This document shows positions 32,601 through 44,023 of a stretch of DNA of 64,000 bases, piece after piece. The DNA is taken from contig NC_052482.1 of the NCBI RefSeq assembly GCF_009730915.1, forward strand, positions 20,552,345 to 20,616,344, given 5' to 3'. Positions within the stretch are counted from its first letter, which is position 1; each line of letters opens with the position of its first letter. Below the pieces are notes generated by a model, which was given only the letters and a program-made list of their open reading frames with translations, made no database searches and was not told where the DNA came from. The position numbers were made by a program, and so were the translations under genes. The stretch is from Dioscorea cayenensis subsp. rotundata. Its lineage: Eukaryota; Streptophyta; Magnoliopsida; Dioscoreales; Dioscoreaceae.

Positions 32601-33680
32601 GATGTTATCTTTCATTTTGGACTTTGAATGGATTTTATTCGTGATTCATTTCAGTCTTTGCTTTGAGAAGTTCACTTGAGTCTTGATATCGATAATTAGC
32701 ACTACAAAGAATTTGTTTTGGTACTGTTTGTAACATAGAAATGTGTAGCACAGTTGAATACATAAGAATTAATCAGAATTTAGAACCTCTGTATAGGAGA
32801 AGTGGCCATTTGTAATTTTTTTTTCCTGCATCTATGTTGTAGGTAGTTGCAGCTGCTCAAGCTGGAAAGCACAATGAGAAAAGAGAAAGCTATGGTGATT
32901 CACTAATTATTGATCCATGGGGAAGAATTATAGCTCGATTACCTGGTAAGTCTCTGCACCTTTTTCTTCTAATGGTGTACTGTGCATATGTTTTTACAAT
33001 GCTGATTTAAGGATGTGGATCACAATACAATTATAAATGCATTCTAAAAGAAACTTTTACCATCTTACATGCTGAATTTGTTGCCTTTTAGAGATTTTTG
33101 TTTCTTGGTTTTCCCTCCAAAATGAAATGTTGAAGTTGGACCAATTAAATTGCAACATTTTTTCTTTTATATTGCAATAGTTAATTAGCTTGTAGAGAAC
33201 GTGATCATTTATTCAAATGAGGACAGGCCCTGAGCCTTCTTAATAGTGATTAATCCAGAGGTAGGCACTTCACAATATGCTGCTTTCTTTGTTGATAAAA
33301 GATTATTGTGGATACCATTTATGATTTGTGATCAGTAAATTAACTTTTCTTCATCTTGCATTGATGTATTATGTGCGATATTATTTCCTCATTTTCTTTC
33401 ACATTTATTGATTTCCAAGTCTAGAAGTACCAAACATCATGTTTCTTTTGCGGCTTTTGCCTTGTCAGATCGTCTTTCTACTGGAATAGCCATCGCTGAT
33501 ATTGATTTATCAAATATTGAATCTGTTAGGATGAGGATGCCGATTTCAGAGGTAATTCTAAATCTACATCTCTTTCTTGAACTTGTGAATGTTTTTCCAC
33601 TGCCCTGATAATTAATGTACTAATCTTTAATAGCATCAAAAAGTTAAGGCTTTTGGTGAAAAGCTTCGTGTTTGTGAAAT
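29672..33680 (+). pseudogene. Deaminated glutathione amidase-like gene, copy A, dead
   Basis: Nitrilase-superfamily amidase (plant NIT1/NLP1-like); intact relatives hydrolyse deaminated glutathione as metabolite repair. Exon remnants: 29672-29754 (3' end deleted), 29899-30035, 30432-30545, 30647-30705, 31256-31361, 31514-31537 plus 32371-32439, 32843-32945, 33469-33551 and from 33634. Readable pieces: [35 protein letters not shown] and DRLSTGIAIADIDLS. Lesions: the catalytic Glu codon after CFP is TAG (29938-29940), the catalytic Lys region (SYRKIHL) is deleted, TGA follows the catalytic Cys (LTVCYE-stop), exon 6 is split by a CACTA element and has a 1-base loss after it, and the last exon is frameshifted. 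Confidence 0.9.
31538..32367. mobile_element. Non-autonomous CACTA (En/Spm) transposon in amidase exon 6
   Basis: 830 bp. Ends CACTACAACAAAAAACGC and, on the opposite strand, CACTATAAGAAAAAATGC. The 3-bp target duplication is ttt (31535-31537 and 32368-32370). Subterminal regions hold many copies of TTTGCGACACA in both orientations, the pattern of transposase-binding sites in this superfamily. No transposase. Removing the element and one ttt restores 'gctgcttttaccagag', exactly as in copy C. Confidence 0.93.
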
Positions 33681-33894
33681 TGCATGCAAGTGCTTGTTGA
33701 TGCAATATGTAGTGATTGAGATCTATTGAGACCATTGATGTAAGTGAAGTTCCTAGTATAGATGAGGGCTATCATGTCTAGGGCTATGTGGAATGCCAGA
33801 TACAAAAAAGAAAGAGATTTGATCAATGACATTCATAAAAATAGATGGTAAAATACAAATTAATTAAACTAGTCATGATACTCCATTAGTGAGC

Positions 33895-34310
33895 AGCAAA
33901 CAGGGTTTCTGTAAATCATGGTCTCATACAATTTAAATCCCTATCGCCCTTGTATAGTCACTGTATATGTTTCCATTCTTTCTTGAACATTAGTATACTC
34001 CTCACAATGTCCAAAATTCAATTACAAATCCTAACATCAAAGCACTGGCAAACCAAACAGCTGTATTACTACTATCTGCATCATGGCTATCAAAACTTGG
34101 TCTATTAAATGAAGTCAAGATAAATCAGGTTCTTCAAGAAACTCAATAACTCTGTGATGGAGCTATTAAATGGAGTATCTGAGATGCTTGAAACCAATTA
34201 ATAGGTATGCTCATTAATTTGTGGTGGTTGCTGGCATTGGAGGTTGAGGTGCATGGCATGGGTCAGGGTGGTTGTTGCAATGCACTCTGATCAGGGTTCT
34301 ATCTTTTCAA
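33895..34310 (-). pseudogene. RLP relic next to amidase copy A
   Basis: Minus-strand remains of an RLP C-terminus (membrane helix and tail, 33900-34115) joined directly to an N-terminal LRR piece ('gataaatcaggttcttcaagaaactcaataa', about 34118-34150, split here for description) and an LRRNT trace (34230-34290). The whole LRR middle is deleted. It converges on the plus-strand amidase copy A. Confidence 0.7.
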
Positions 34311-35982
34311 GATATAAATTCTATTTGATTCACACTGTGTTGGTGATTTCCTTCTTTTTTAAGTATTAACCCAAACCATGAGTTGTAAGAAAAAAATTTT
34401 CATCCACCTCCAGAAATTGTAAGTTAGATTTGGTCTGTATAATTAAACCCATCTGTTGGTGAAAACTAGATCAAAGGTTTTTTGGGTGAAAATAAAGATC
34501 AAATTAAAAATGACGTATTGGAGATCGATATCTACATAACTTTTATTTTATTATATTGATAATCATTGCAAGACTCCAAAATACTTAAAAAGTGCTTTCA
34601 GGATCTTTCAAAGTTTTATGTGGGTCAAGATCAACCCTAAAATAGTTTGAAAAAAACAACCAATATATGATTTTATATGTAACCTAACTTTGAAAGTTAA
34701 GAATGTAATTAAAAATAAAGGATATTAGTAACCCATGTATGATTTTAAATCAAGCCTAATTTTAAAAGTTAAGAAAAATAATTCAAGAGGGTTTATGAGA
34801 TTTGGACAATGTTTTTAATATTTTTTAAAAAGAGATTTTAATAAGATTGAAACATAAAAAGTACGAAATTTGATATGACTCCAAAAATAATCAAGATGAA
34901 CAATTCAATAACTTTGTGAATTATTTGTGATCTATAAAGATATTGACCACAAATAAAAGACTACAATAAGTCAAATTCTTGTTGGAGCAACCAACCAGAT
35001 AAATACTCTAATTAAACTCTATGGTTGACGAATACTCACAAAGTCAAAGTCTTGTAGGAGTAATCAGACAATTAAAAACCCTATTATTAACGAAGACTCC
35101 AAAATCATAGTCTTCTTTGATGGCAAATATAAGACTCCAAGTCAGCCAATTGTGCAGAAAAGCTATTAGATGTGGTATTACTGATCATGTCGTATGTCAT
35201 GTGCCATATGAGACCTTCTCATGCAATTTTTAATTATAAGTATATCAGTATATGATATTGTTGAAAAACAATTTTTTTTCTTGCACAAAAAACTAAACCA
35301 AATGAATCAAGACAAAAGATTCAATCAAAGCAATTTAGCTATAAAACTCTTTTTAATAAATTTGTAATTTATCTATTTTGTTAAAAAAAAAAAAAAATCA
35401 ATCCGGCATGGTATCCTTCTAGGTGTCCTAAATTGGTCACCTGAATGCTAACACCAACTCCAGAATTTGCATCCCCAACTCTGAAGTTAGAATTCGGGAC
35501 CAATTCGAGACACTAATTTTTTATTTCGTACATATAACATTATTTATCCTTCTATGCTGCTATCATAACAAAGGAAATATATAAAGCCTGAGCTAATAGT
35601 GATTTAAAAAATAAATAATAAATAATAAAAATAAAATAAGAAGGTTTCATGTGAGTCCAGGCCATTGAAACTTGTGAGAATTAGCAATGAAAAGACATGG
35701 CCTTTAGATCAGAGAAATTGATTTATAGCATCAAAAGCTTAAGAGTTTGTTGAAAAGCTAACGGGCGTAGTATGCCACTATGCCAGATTAAGTATGCCTA
35801 GTTCTACATGGTAAAAAAGAAAATACAAATAAAAGGAGAAGATATCTTATTTATGGCATCAATGAAAACAAACAGGGAAAATACTCCTAATTTCATGCAC
35901 AGTAGCTTGAGTGAGAATATTTAAAGCTAGCGATACATTAATAATTGACCAGCAAACAGACCCTTTGCTAATCACATTGATC
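34311..35982. repeat. RLP3 3' flank block
   Basis: Non-coding, paralogous to 13141-15226 and 1-363/1498-1964. It holds one or two diverged 60-bp units (34970-35110), a short LINE tail ending in an A-run at about 35398, and the conserved 3'-UTR block at 35840-35930. Confidence 0.6.
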
Positions 35983-38900
35983 TCACACAAAGAACCACCT
36001 CTTGATCTTGGGTACAGTGATCATTATCTTTACATACATCATGTCGTACATGTGGTCCAAGTATTTGAAATAAAGATACCTCCATTCTTTTTTGAATAGC
36101 AGTACTCCCCACACAATCCAAAATCCAACCACAAATCCTGGCATCAGACTAAGGTAAAACCAAATTGGTGGACTATCGTTATCATCATCTTCTTGACCAT
36201 TAGCTTGGCTATTTGACGTTGGTTCATCACTTGTGCAATTCTTATCGAGAGGAGCTCCACAAAGATTAAGATTACCAGCATAAAATAGATGGATTATTAA
36301 AACTGGTCAAGTGTCTAGTATAAGGAATTTTTCCAGACAAGTTATTGTGTGACAAATTTAAGCTTCCTAGGAAATCTATTGTAGAGAGGCTAGGAGGAAT
36401 TGACCCTATGAGCATGTTTCTTGAGAGATCGAGAGATTCCAATGATTGCATGAGACCTATATTACTGGGGATTTCACCAGACAATTTATTACATGACAAA
36501 TCCAAGTTTTGTAATGCAACTAAGTTAACTATTTCTTCTGGGATTTGGCCTGATAATTTATTTGCAGAAAGGTCAATGAATTTGAAGGATGAAAGAATGA
36601 CTCCATATTGAAGGTCTTCTCCTTTTGTTGACACAATCATTGTAATTACTAGCACTTCAGATGCATTAGTGTAAAACATTGCTCCACCATTCATACTAAT
36701 ATTTATCATGCCCGTGAGGTTGCCATAGGATTGTGGTATGTTGCCTACAAATGAGTTGTGGGAAAGATCCAAGAAATGAAGTGATGTGAGATTGGATAAT
36801 AAAGGCAAGTTACCTGAGAAATTATTTTCTTTCAAAGTCAAGATCATCAATGAAGTCATGGTTTCTCCCACCCAACTAGGAATCTCGGCAAAGAAATTGT
36901 TGTGGTCAAAAGCAAGAGTGGTCATGGAAGTGCACTTCTTCAAGAATGATGGAAACTCTCCATGCAATTGATTGTTGCTTAAGTGCAACACTTGTAAAGA
37001 TAGCGAAGAATTTATGAGGGAATTTGGAACCTCACCTGCCAATGAGTTGTTTGCCAAGATAAGATATTGTAGGCTTGTCAAATTGTTCCAGCAATTCGGG
37101 ATTGACCCTTCAAAGTGATTGTTGGAGAGTTCCAATAACACAAGGTATTTGAAATTGCAAATAGAGTCTGGAATACTACCATTCAGGTTGTTTGAAGATA
37201 AAAAGAGGGAAGTAAGCCGAGGTCTGATTTCTCCAAAGTTCCCAATATCAGAGGGAATGTTTCCTGAAAGTAAGTTATTGCTCAAGTTCAGTGCAACAAT
37301 GCCAGGAGGAAAATAAGGAACAGATCCCTCAAAACGATTGGAGCCAAGGAATATTCTAACACCATCTAGTTTGGCTTTAAATTTAAAGCTATGAGGCAGT
37401 CTTCCATTGATCTCATTGTTGCTGAGATCTAAGTATGATATACTGTACGTGATGTTCCAAAACCAATCAGGTATTGAATCCTTGATTCCAGTATTAGATA
37501 TATCCAAAGAGTCAAGATTCACTTGGTTGGCCAGCCAAACTGGAAATTTTGGTCCAAGGTTACAATAAGATAAGTATATGAGGTTAGGCTGAAACCCTGG
37601 AATCCGATCAGTGCTTATATTAAGGACCAAATTGGTATGATCAAGGATAAGGTCCTTGAGACTTGTGAGATTAGCCAAATGAGCTTCGGTGATAACAGAG
37701 TTGTAGTAGTTAAAGTTGTAACCAAGATCCAATCTCACCAAATTTGAAAGTTGCGGGAGGCTTTCGGGGATGGGGCCATTTAAATCATTGCCTCTAAGAT
37801 CCAAATATTCCAGTCCTGAGAGTCTTCCAAAAGATTCAGGGATGGAGCCATTTAATGCATTATCATAAAGATACAATTCTTGTAGCTTTGACAATCTGCC
37901 AATAGATGCAGGAATGGAGCTGTTGAAGGAATTAGAAGAAAGATAGAGATAGGTGAGATTTGTGAATTCACCCAACCAATCTGGCAAAAGACCTTGTAGT
38001 GAGCTATCTTGAAAAAAAAGTCCAATCAAATTTCGCCTTATGCATCCAGAGAATGCGTCTCTGAAATCCTCCTCCAAGCTCTTCCCTACAAAAGTGCCAT
38101 CCAAGAGGAGCCACTGGAGATTGCAGAGGTCGCCAAATCCACTCGGCATATCACCAGAAATTCCTCTATTGCCGGCCAAGTCCAGAAATTGAAGAGAAGT
38201 TGCATTTCCAATAGATGCAGGGATGGCACCGATAAAACCATTGAAATACAAGCGGAGCTCACGTAGGTTGGGTATTCTGAAGAGCCATTCTGGGATGCTA
38301 GTGTTGTCGAACATGAAGTTCCGTCCGATATCCATGAAAGTGAGGGAGGTGAAGTTGAGATGTGGAAGTGACCCAGGGACGCTGTTCATACTACAGTCAA
38401 ACAGAGAAACATGTTCTAAATGCTGAAGCTTGTTGAGTGATTGCATGACATTGTTCACCCCATAGAAATCGACGCCATTCATAGACAAGTATCTGAGAGA
38501 AGATAGACCAGATAGCCACTCAGCATCATCAACCTTGAGTAGTACTCTTTCATAATAATAATCATTAAATGCTAGGTTGAGGTAACGCAGCCTGGTGAGA
38601 TTACCAAGCTCATGAGGTATGATGCCAGTGAAGCCTGAGTAGCTAAGGTCAAGATGAACCAGGTGGTCCAAAGAACCCAAAAACTTTGGGATGGAGATAT
38701 TGAGGAAGCAATTGTTGCTAAGATCAAGGAATTTGAGGTGCTGGAGGCCAATAAGAGATTCACTGATGTTGCCACTCAGGTCCCACTCATCGCACTTAGG
38801 AGTCATGCGACTCAAGCCAAAACCATCATCATAATAATATTGTCGTGGTCGCCTGCGTTGGAGTTTGAGACGAAAGACATGACCAGTATTGTTGTTGCAG

Positions 38901-39202
38901 TGCACGCCAGCCCAGTGACAGCAGTCGTCATCATTTTGATCACCCCACGATGAGATGGGATGAGCCTTGTCATGTATAATTTGGGCTTTGAATGCGAGCA
39001 GGGCGTCTCGTTCAGCCTTGATGCAGCCTTTGGTAGTAGAATCACTAATAGTTGTAGTACTAGTACTAGTACTAGTGATGAAGGGCATCATCAAAGCAAG
39101 ACATAATAATAATAATAATAATGATGATAATATTGATACTTGATGTTGTGTTGAAGGGAATCTTAAAAATGGTGGTGAAGCTTTGTAATTAGCAGATGGC
39201 AT
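35983..39202 (-). pseudogene. RLP3: LRR receptor-like protein, frameshifted before the membrane helix
   Basis: The frame is open from MPSANYKASP at 39202 to a stop at 36272 (976 residues): signal peptide, LRRNT_2 with C60, C94, C95 and C102, and LRRs including HLANLTSL and KFPVWLANQ. Within an A-run at 36282-36285 there is one extra base compared with the four sisters, so the end reads NPSILCW-stop instead of NPSIYAGNLNLCG. The lost part is intact in another frame to 35983: cysteine cap, acidic strip, SLMPGFVVGFWIVWG helix and a tail ending KIKRWFFV. As it stands the product would be a secreted ectodomain. Whether this is a dead gene or a soluble receptor cannot be told from sequence. Confidence 0.9.
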
Positions 39203-39246
39203 TCTTAAATCTCGGATCTCTGCTCAACCTTCCATTGTGTCTTTCC

Positions 39247-39272
39247 ATATATATATATATATATATATATAT
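39247..39272. repeat. (AT)n microsatellite at the RLP3 TATA position
   Basis: An AT run lies 45-70 bp upstream of the RLP3 ATG, exactly where RLP1, RLP2 and RLP4 carry TATAAATA/TATAAATG. The conserved block follows at 39295-39312. Confidence 0.75.
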
Positions 39273-39312
39273 AGATGGACACTCACACGTAAGGCTGAGA
39301 AAATTCGTAAAA

Positions 39313-42019
39313 TTTAACTTTTTATTATTAAATATAAAAAAGCTCTTTAATTTGTTTCTTAACAAATGTTGACAAATTATATTCATTTCTTTTCTTAAAA
39401 AAGAAAAAAATTATATTCATTCGATAAATTTTATTATCTGACAATATAATAGTGGATATAATTTAATATCTAGAAAGAATTAGACATGAGTTAAAAAATT
39501 GGATGCAAATTTAAAAAATAAAAAATAAAAAACTCCCACATTGTAAAAAAAAAAAAAATGTTAAAAGGCATATATAGTCATTTACTGCATAAGTAGTTTT
39601 TTTATGAATAATTTTCTTCTATTAACAAGGCATCATTTTTTAAGCTTTCAACACTCTTGGTTTTCCAACATTTAATATCTTCATTTGCACTGCGGTCCCT
39701 TGTATTTGGACAAACAACTTCAAGATTTAATGGAAATTATTGTGCAATCAATCTTCTTAAGAATAATTTTCTCTTATTATTTAAGGCATAATTTTCAAAG
39801 CATTTAGTGCTATTATTTACAACCTTGAATATTTCCATTCTCACAATGGTCCTTATTGTTTAGAAAAGTAAATATAGTCTAAAATACGATGAGACCAATT
39901 CAATACATTATTTTCATATAATAAATATTTTAATAAGTCGGTCAATTTACATCCTTGTGCATTATTACAAATTTACATTCTACTTTTTAATGAACCATTT
40001 TTTTTTATTAAAATGGACAAATTATAATTCTAAGGTTAAAAACAAATAAGAGAATATGTTTTTGTGTTTTTACTCTTTACTATGACAAGAAAACTGAAAT
40101 GATATTATTTAAAAAAAACATTAATTTTTTTTAAAAAATAGATAAATCACAAATGTTTTGAGAAAGGGGAAACAAAATACAGAAGGACTTAAAAAACAAC
40201 AGTAATTTCAAATTTTAAATTGAATTAGTCATTCAATACATATTTACATTAATATGAAATACTATAAACAACTCATGTATTTATTCAATAAAATGGTTAA
40301 AAGATATTCATTCGAATATATTAGAATACAATAATTAATTAACATATGAAAAATATAGGCTAAATGAATGGAAAAACTAGTTAAGGGATCATTATCAATA
40401 ACATAATTTTCTTTTTGTTATTCAATAGATGGAACTTAATTAAGTAACAATGAAGAGAAAACAAAATTTTAAAATTCAGTTTATTTTTCCAGCAATTTTT
40501 AATTCATTCCTAAACTATTCCAACTTTTTATAAGCATTTTTTATCCCATTGAATGAATATGAAAATTGCTAAAGTTTATGTTAAGAACCTAAATTATATG
40601 ATAATTTATTATAAATTATAAAGTATTTTTAAATGTTTCTATCCGCTTTCATATCAGAAATTAATCACTGACAATAGTAAAAGTTTGATAGCTACATGTC
40701 AAAGTCAAGTTAAGCCAATTAAAAATGGTATTAACTGTCAACTTAATACATGGCTGTGTGTTTGAAGCATAATCAATTGATTGATTTTTCCATAATTAAC
40801 TGCCCATTCTCTTCCAAAAATTTGGGACCATTTTTGCTAAATTTTCAACATCTCTTGTCCTCCTCTTCCTCTTGCCCTTAAAGAAGTCTAGTCTTTCTGG
40901 AGTCACGAGGGATATTAGTCTCCATAATATTTAGAATTTTTTTTATTAGGGCTATTTAATAAAATATTTGGTTGGAATGTGGAATACAAATATTTGGGGT
41001 CATTTTTAAAGCATCCCTTATTTTCCAATATTTGGCCCTTTGTCTTTGCAGAAAAAAAATAAAATTGGAAGACTTATAAGTCAATTATTGTGTAAATAAT
41101 CTTTTTATAAATAATTTTGTCTAATTATTAGGGCATCATTTTCAAAGCATTTAATACTATTATTTTTTAACCTGTGATATTTCTATTTTCATGATAGTAT
41201 GACAGTTTAGGAGAATAAATAAATTAAAACTAAAATATGACAAGGTCAATTTGATTTATATTATTAATGAATTATGGTTTATCCATCTCTTTAAAAAATA
41301 TATATATTTATAATATTAATAAATATTTAAACAAAATTAGTCAAAGTAAATCCTTATCTTTATCATTAAGTCAGCCAAAATAAATCATTTTCTTTATCAT
41401 AAACATTATGTGTGTATATATTACAAATTTAAATATTATTTTTTAGCAAGGCAAGACCTAAAAGAACCATACAAAATTGATTAGGAATCCAAAATTTAAC
41501 TTAATGAATAATTTTAATCACAAGTGACATCAAAGAACCATTTTTGTTGGTCAAGTAGATAAATCATATTTCTTAGATTAAAAGTAGCATTAGTGTATTT
41601 TTCTTCTCTTTCTTTCTTTCATTCTTTTCTTTTTCGTCTTCTTCTTTCTATTTATTTATTTATTATTTATTATTTATTTTTTAGAGTTTTTTTTTACATG
41701 TTACTTGTACGTGCTATATGATCAGCTATTTTATTTTCAAAATTTTTTTAAATATGTTTACAAATTTTTATGTAATTTTAGTTATTTTAAAAAAATCCGC
41801 TTATCATTTAATTCACAATAACCCTAATTTCTAAACTCTAAACACTAAATCCACCCTAAACCCTAAATTCTAAAACCTATAATCTTTAAACTTTAAACAT
41901 CAAAATCCATAAATCTTATCCACATATCATAACAATGGAATAAGTGATATGTTAAAAACATGTGGCACGGCAATCATTGATTAGAATGGGACATTGCATA
42001 ATGTGGTGCAACAGCTTCA
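39313..42019. other. RLP3 upstream flank, no gene
   Basis: AT-rich backbone related to that upstream of RLP1 and RLP4. Two GTCAA W-box cores lie at 40698-40708 ('catgtcaaagtcaag'). A LINE-tail-like 'tatggtttatccatc' lies near 41273-41287, and a T/C-rich low-complexity stretch at 41600-41700. No coding sequence. Confidence 0.4.
41854..41867. repeat. Short telomere-like repeat
   Basis: CCCTAAACCCTAAA, two plant telomere units, inside a degenerate 'ctaaac/ctaaat' region at 41820-41890. Confidence 0.55.
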
Positions 42020-42254
42020 TACAACCCCTTTTTTTTTTTTTGAATAATAGACGACAAGCACCCTTTTTTATGAATATAAACATTACTAAACAGTACTGGA
42101 ACCCGGATGTACAATAGATGTACAGTATGAGAATAGTATAAGAATCCCGGGTGAACAGTGTATGAACAATACGGGGAACAGTACTGTTGGGGGAGAGATT
42201 TGAACCCATGACCTCCCCCTTACACTTTGATGTCATACCATTAGGCTATGATAC
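42020..42254 (-). mobile_element. tRNA-derived SINE
   Basis: The minus strand begins with an A-box-like TAGCCTAATGG and, about 35 bp on, a B-box GGGTTCAAATC. A body with 'acagtactg', 'gtacatc' and 'gtttatattcata' follows, then a 3' end 'gtctattattc' plus an A-run. The SINE at 52694-52895 has the same order of parts. Confidence 0.8.
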
Positions 42255-43800
42255 AATAAGCACATAAGATTAGCTAACCAATTTTGAATAGGGGAAAACA
42301 CGCACACACATCTTATTCTTTGTTCATCCACAGAGATTAATACATTTCTGAATTACTCTAAGCTCCACAGGCCACATATTATGCATTCAGGTACAAACAA
42401 CAAAGCTGTCTAGGTTAATCCTAATTTATTCAAAAATAACAATAACAACAACAATAATAATAATTCTTTTGAACAACTAATTAATTAAGAAGGAAAAAAA
42501 ACATTGTGCTATCCCCTTTTTGCTTTTGAAAAGGTGGATAAACCACTTCAATTAAATTTTTTTTTTGCTTTTCATTGCTTATTTCTTTTTCCTCTTTAGT
42601 TCTAAATTCACAATAATATTGGCAATGCTACTAATTTGGTTTAATAAGAAGCAGAATGCATGAGTAAGTGAATGAATAGCTATTAAGGTCAATATTTATT
42701 TTATTGAAGGTGATAGTATACTAATCATCTGTACGTGCCCCTGAATTAGATTATGATACAAATTCCACTGAAGTACTTCCAGTAATATTTCTTTTCACTT
42801 TCACACAGAAAAATCCAAGGGGTCCCTGTTATATGCCTACATGTTCAGGCAAAGGGGTGAACAACAGTTTGTTCGGTTTGTTATCTATTTCCCTGAGCTT
42901 TAATTAATCTTGCCAAACCTTTTAGTAACATGTATATCATGTTTAGGTTTAGTTTGTCTGCATCTCGAGTTTCTTTTCATGCCTTTTTGTTTTTGTGTTT
43001 AAAAATCAAGGAATCATTTGGCCTTTGAGTATGTCTCTGTGAGACTGATTAGCACAAGCATCAAGCTTTTGATACGCTCCTCTGACGATAGTTTTCTGGT
43101 TAAATTATTTCTATTGAAGTCTACCTAGATTTTGGCATTATTGGCTGCTTTTGGTAAATTGGATTAGACTCCATGCTTTTTAACTTGGCAGTGGTTGATG
43201 CATGCAATGAACTTAGATTGAGTGTTTGCTTGAATAAAAGAAAACAAAATATGATAAAACCAACACTTTGTTGTAGTAGTACTGTGATATTCAAGTTGAG
43301 TTTTGATTGAACATTTACCGAATTATGGCCCAAAACTCTTGTTAAAACATAGAGTTGCAAGACTGTCAATCTCTGCGAAGTCAACGGTTTTACAATAAGC
43401 ATATATAGCTCCTTGAAATGAACTGTCAAAATCAAATCTTAGTGCGCACTGCTTCTCCTCCTCAGCATTTGTCCTCCTTATGATCCATAACCATGCATTC
43501 TCGAAAATTAACAACATTGATGAAGGTGACCATGAAGATGATGAAGAAGAAGATATTAAAGAAGACACTTGTTCCTCCGCTTCATCTAATGAATTAACAA
43601 TGTAAATTCTACAAATATTCATTCATAATTCATAATTCGTACTAAAACCTTTTTAATATGTTTTTTTTTTCTGGATGTTTGATCTCACTGCACCTTCAAA
43701 ATCATATAAGTGGTTAATTAAACATTATGCGTATCATTCATGTAGTAATATAGTATTTGATAATAAAATTAATATCAAAATTATATTAAACTATACGAAT
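42255..43800. other. Intergenic DNA with a short LINE tail
   Basis: 42255-42400 resembles 12170-12310. At 42525-42560 a minus-strand LINE signature (aaggtggataaaccacttc) is present. The rest is unassigned. One 99-codon frame is listed separately. Confidence 0.4.
43323..43622 (-). CDS. Unrecognised 99-residue open frame
   Basis: MNICRIYIVNSLDEAEEQVS, then a run of seven serines, then SWSPSSMLLIFENAWLW and FDSSFQGAIYAYCKTV. The base composition is less AT-rich than the surroundings. No domain is recognised, no paralogous copy was seen beside the other units, and a chance frame or gene fragment is equally possible. Confidence 0.2.
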   Translation of the reverse strand: MNICRIYIVNSLDEAEEQVSSLISSSSSSSWSPSSMLLIFENAWLWIIRRTNAEEEKQCALRFDFDSSFQGAIYAYCKTVDFAEIDSLATLCFNKSFGP

Positions 43801-43888
43801 TTTTTTTTTAATTAGAATATTTACATTATATTTTGTAAAGATGTGGGTAAGTTGTGCTGTCTTCTCAAATTAGTAAACCACTATCTCC

Positions 43889-43894
43889 CACGTG
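43889..43894 (+). promoter_or_regulatory. G-box upstream of amidase copy B
   Basis: CACGTG in tcccacgtggcgg, about 130 bp before the first ATG, in sequence shared with copies A and C. Confidence 0.5.
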
Positions 43895-44023
43895 GCGGAA
43901 CACTACTTGATTCGTATGGAAAAAGATGCAAACAAAACTCCACCAGTAGATAGTACCTCAGGAACACCAGACCAGAGCTCCATCTCTCTCGCTGTCGCTG
44001 ATCGAGTTCGGGGAACTCCTTCA

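Noticed and set aside
42180-42254. Possible functional tRNA gene
   Set aside because: A and B boxes are present but the cloverleaf is not completed, and the sequence continues into a SINE body with a poly(A) tail.
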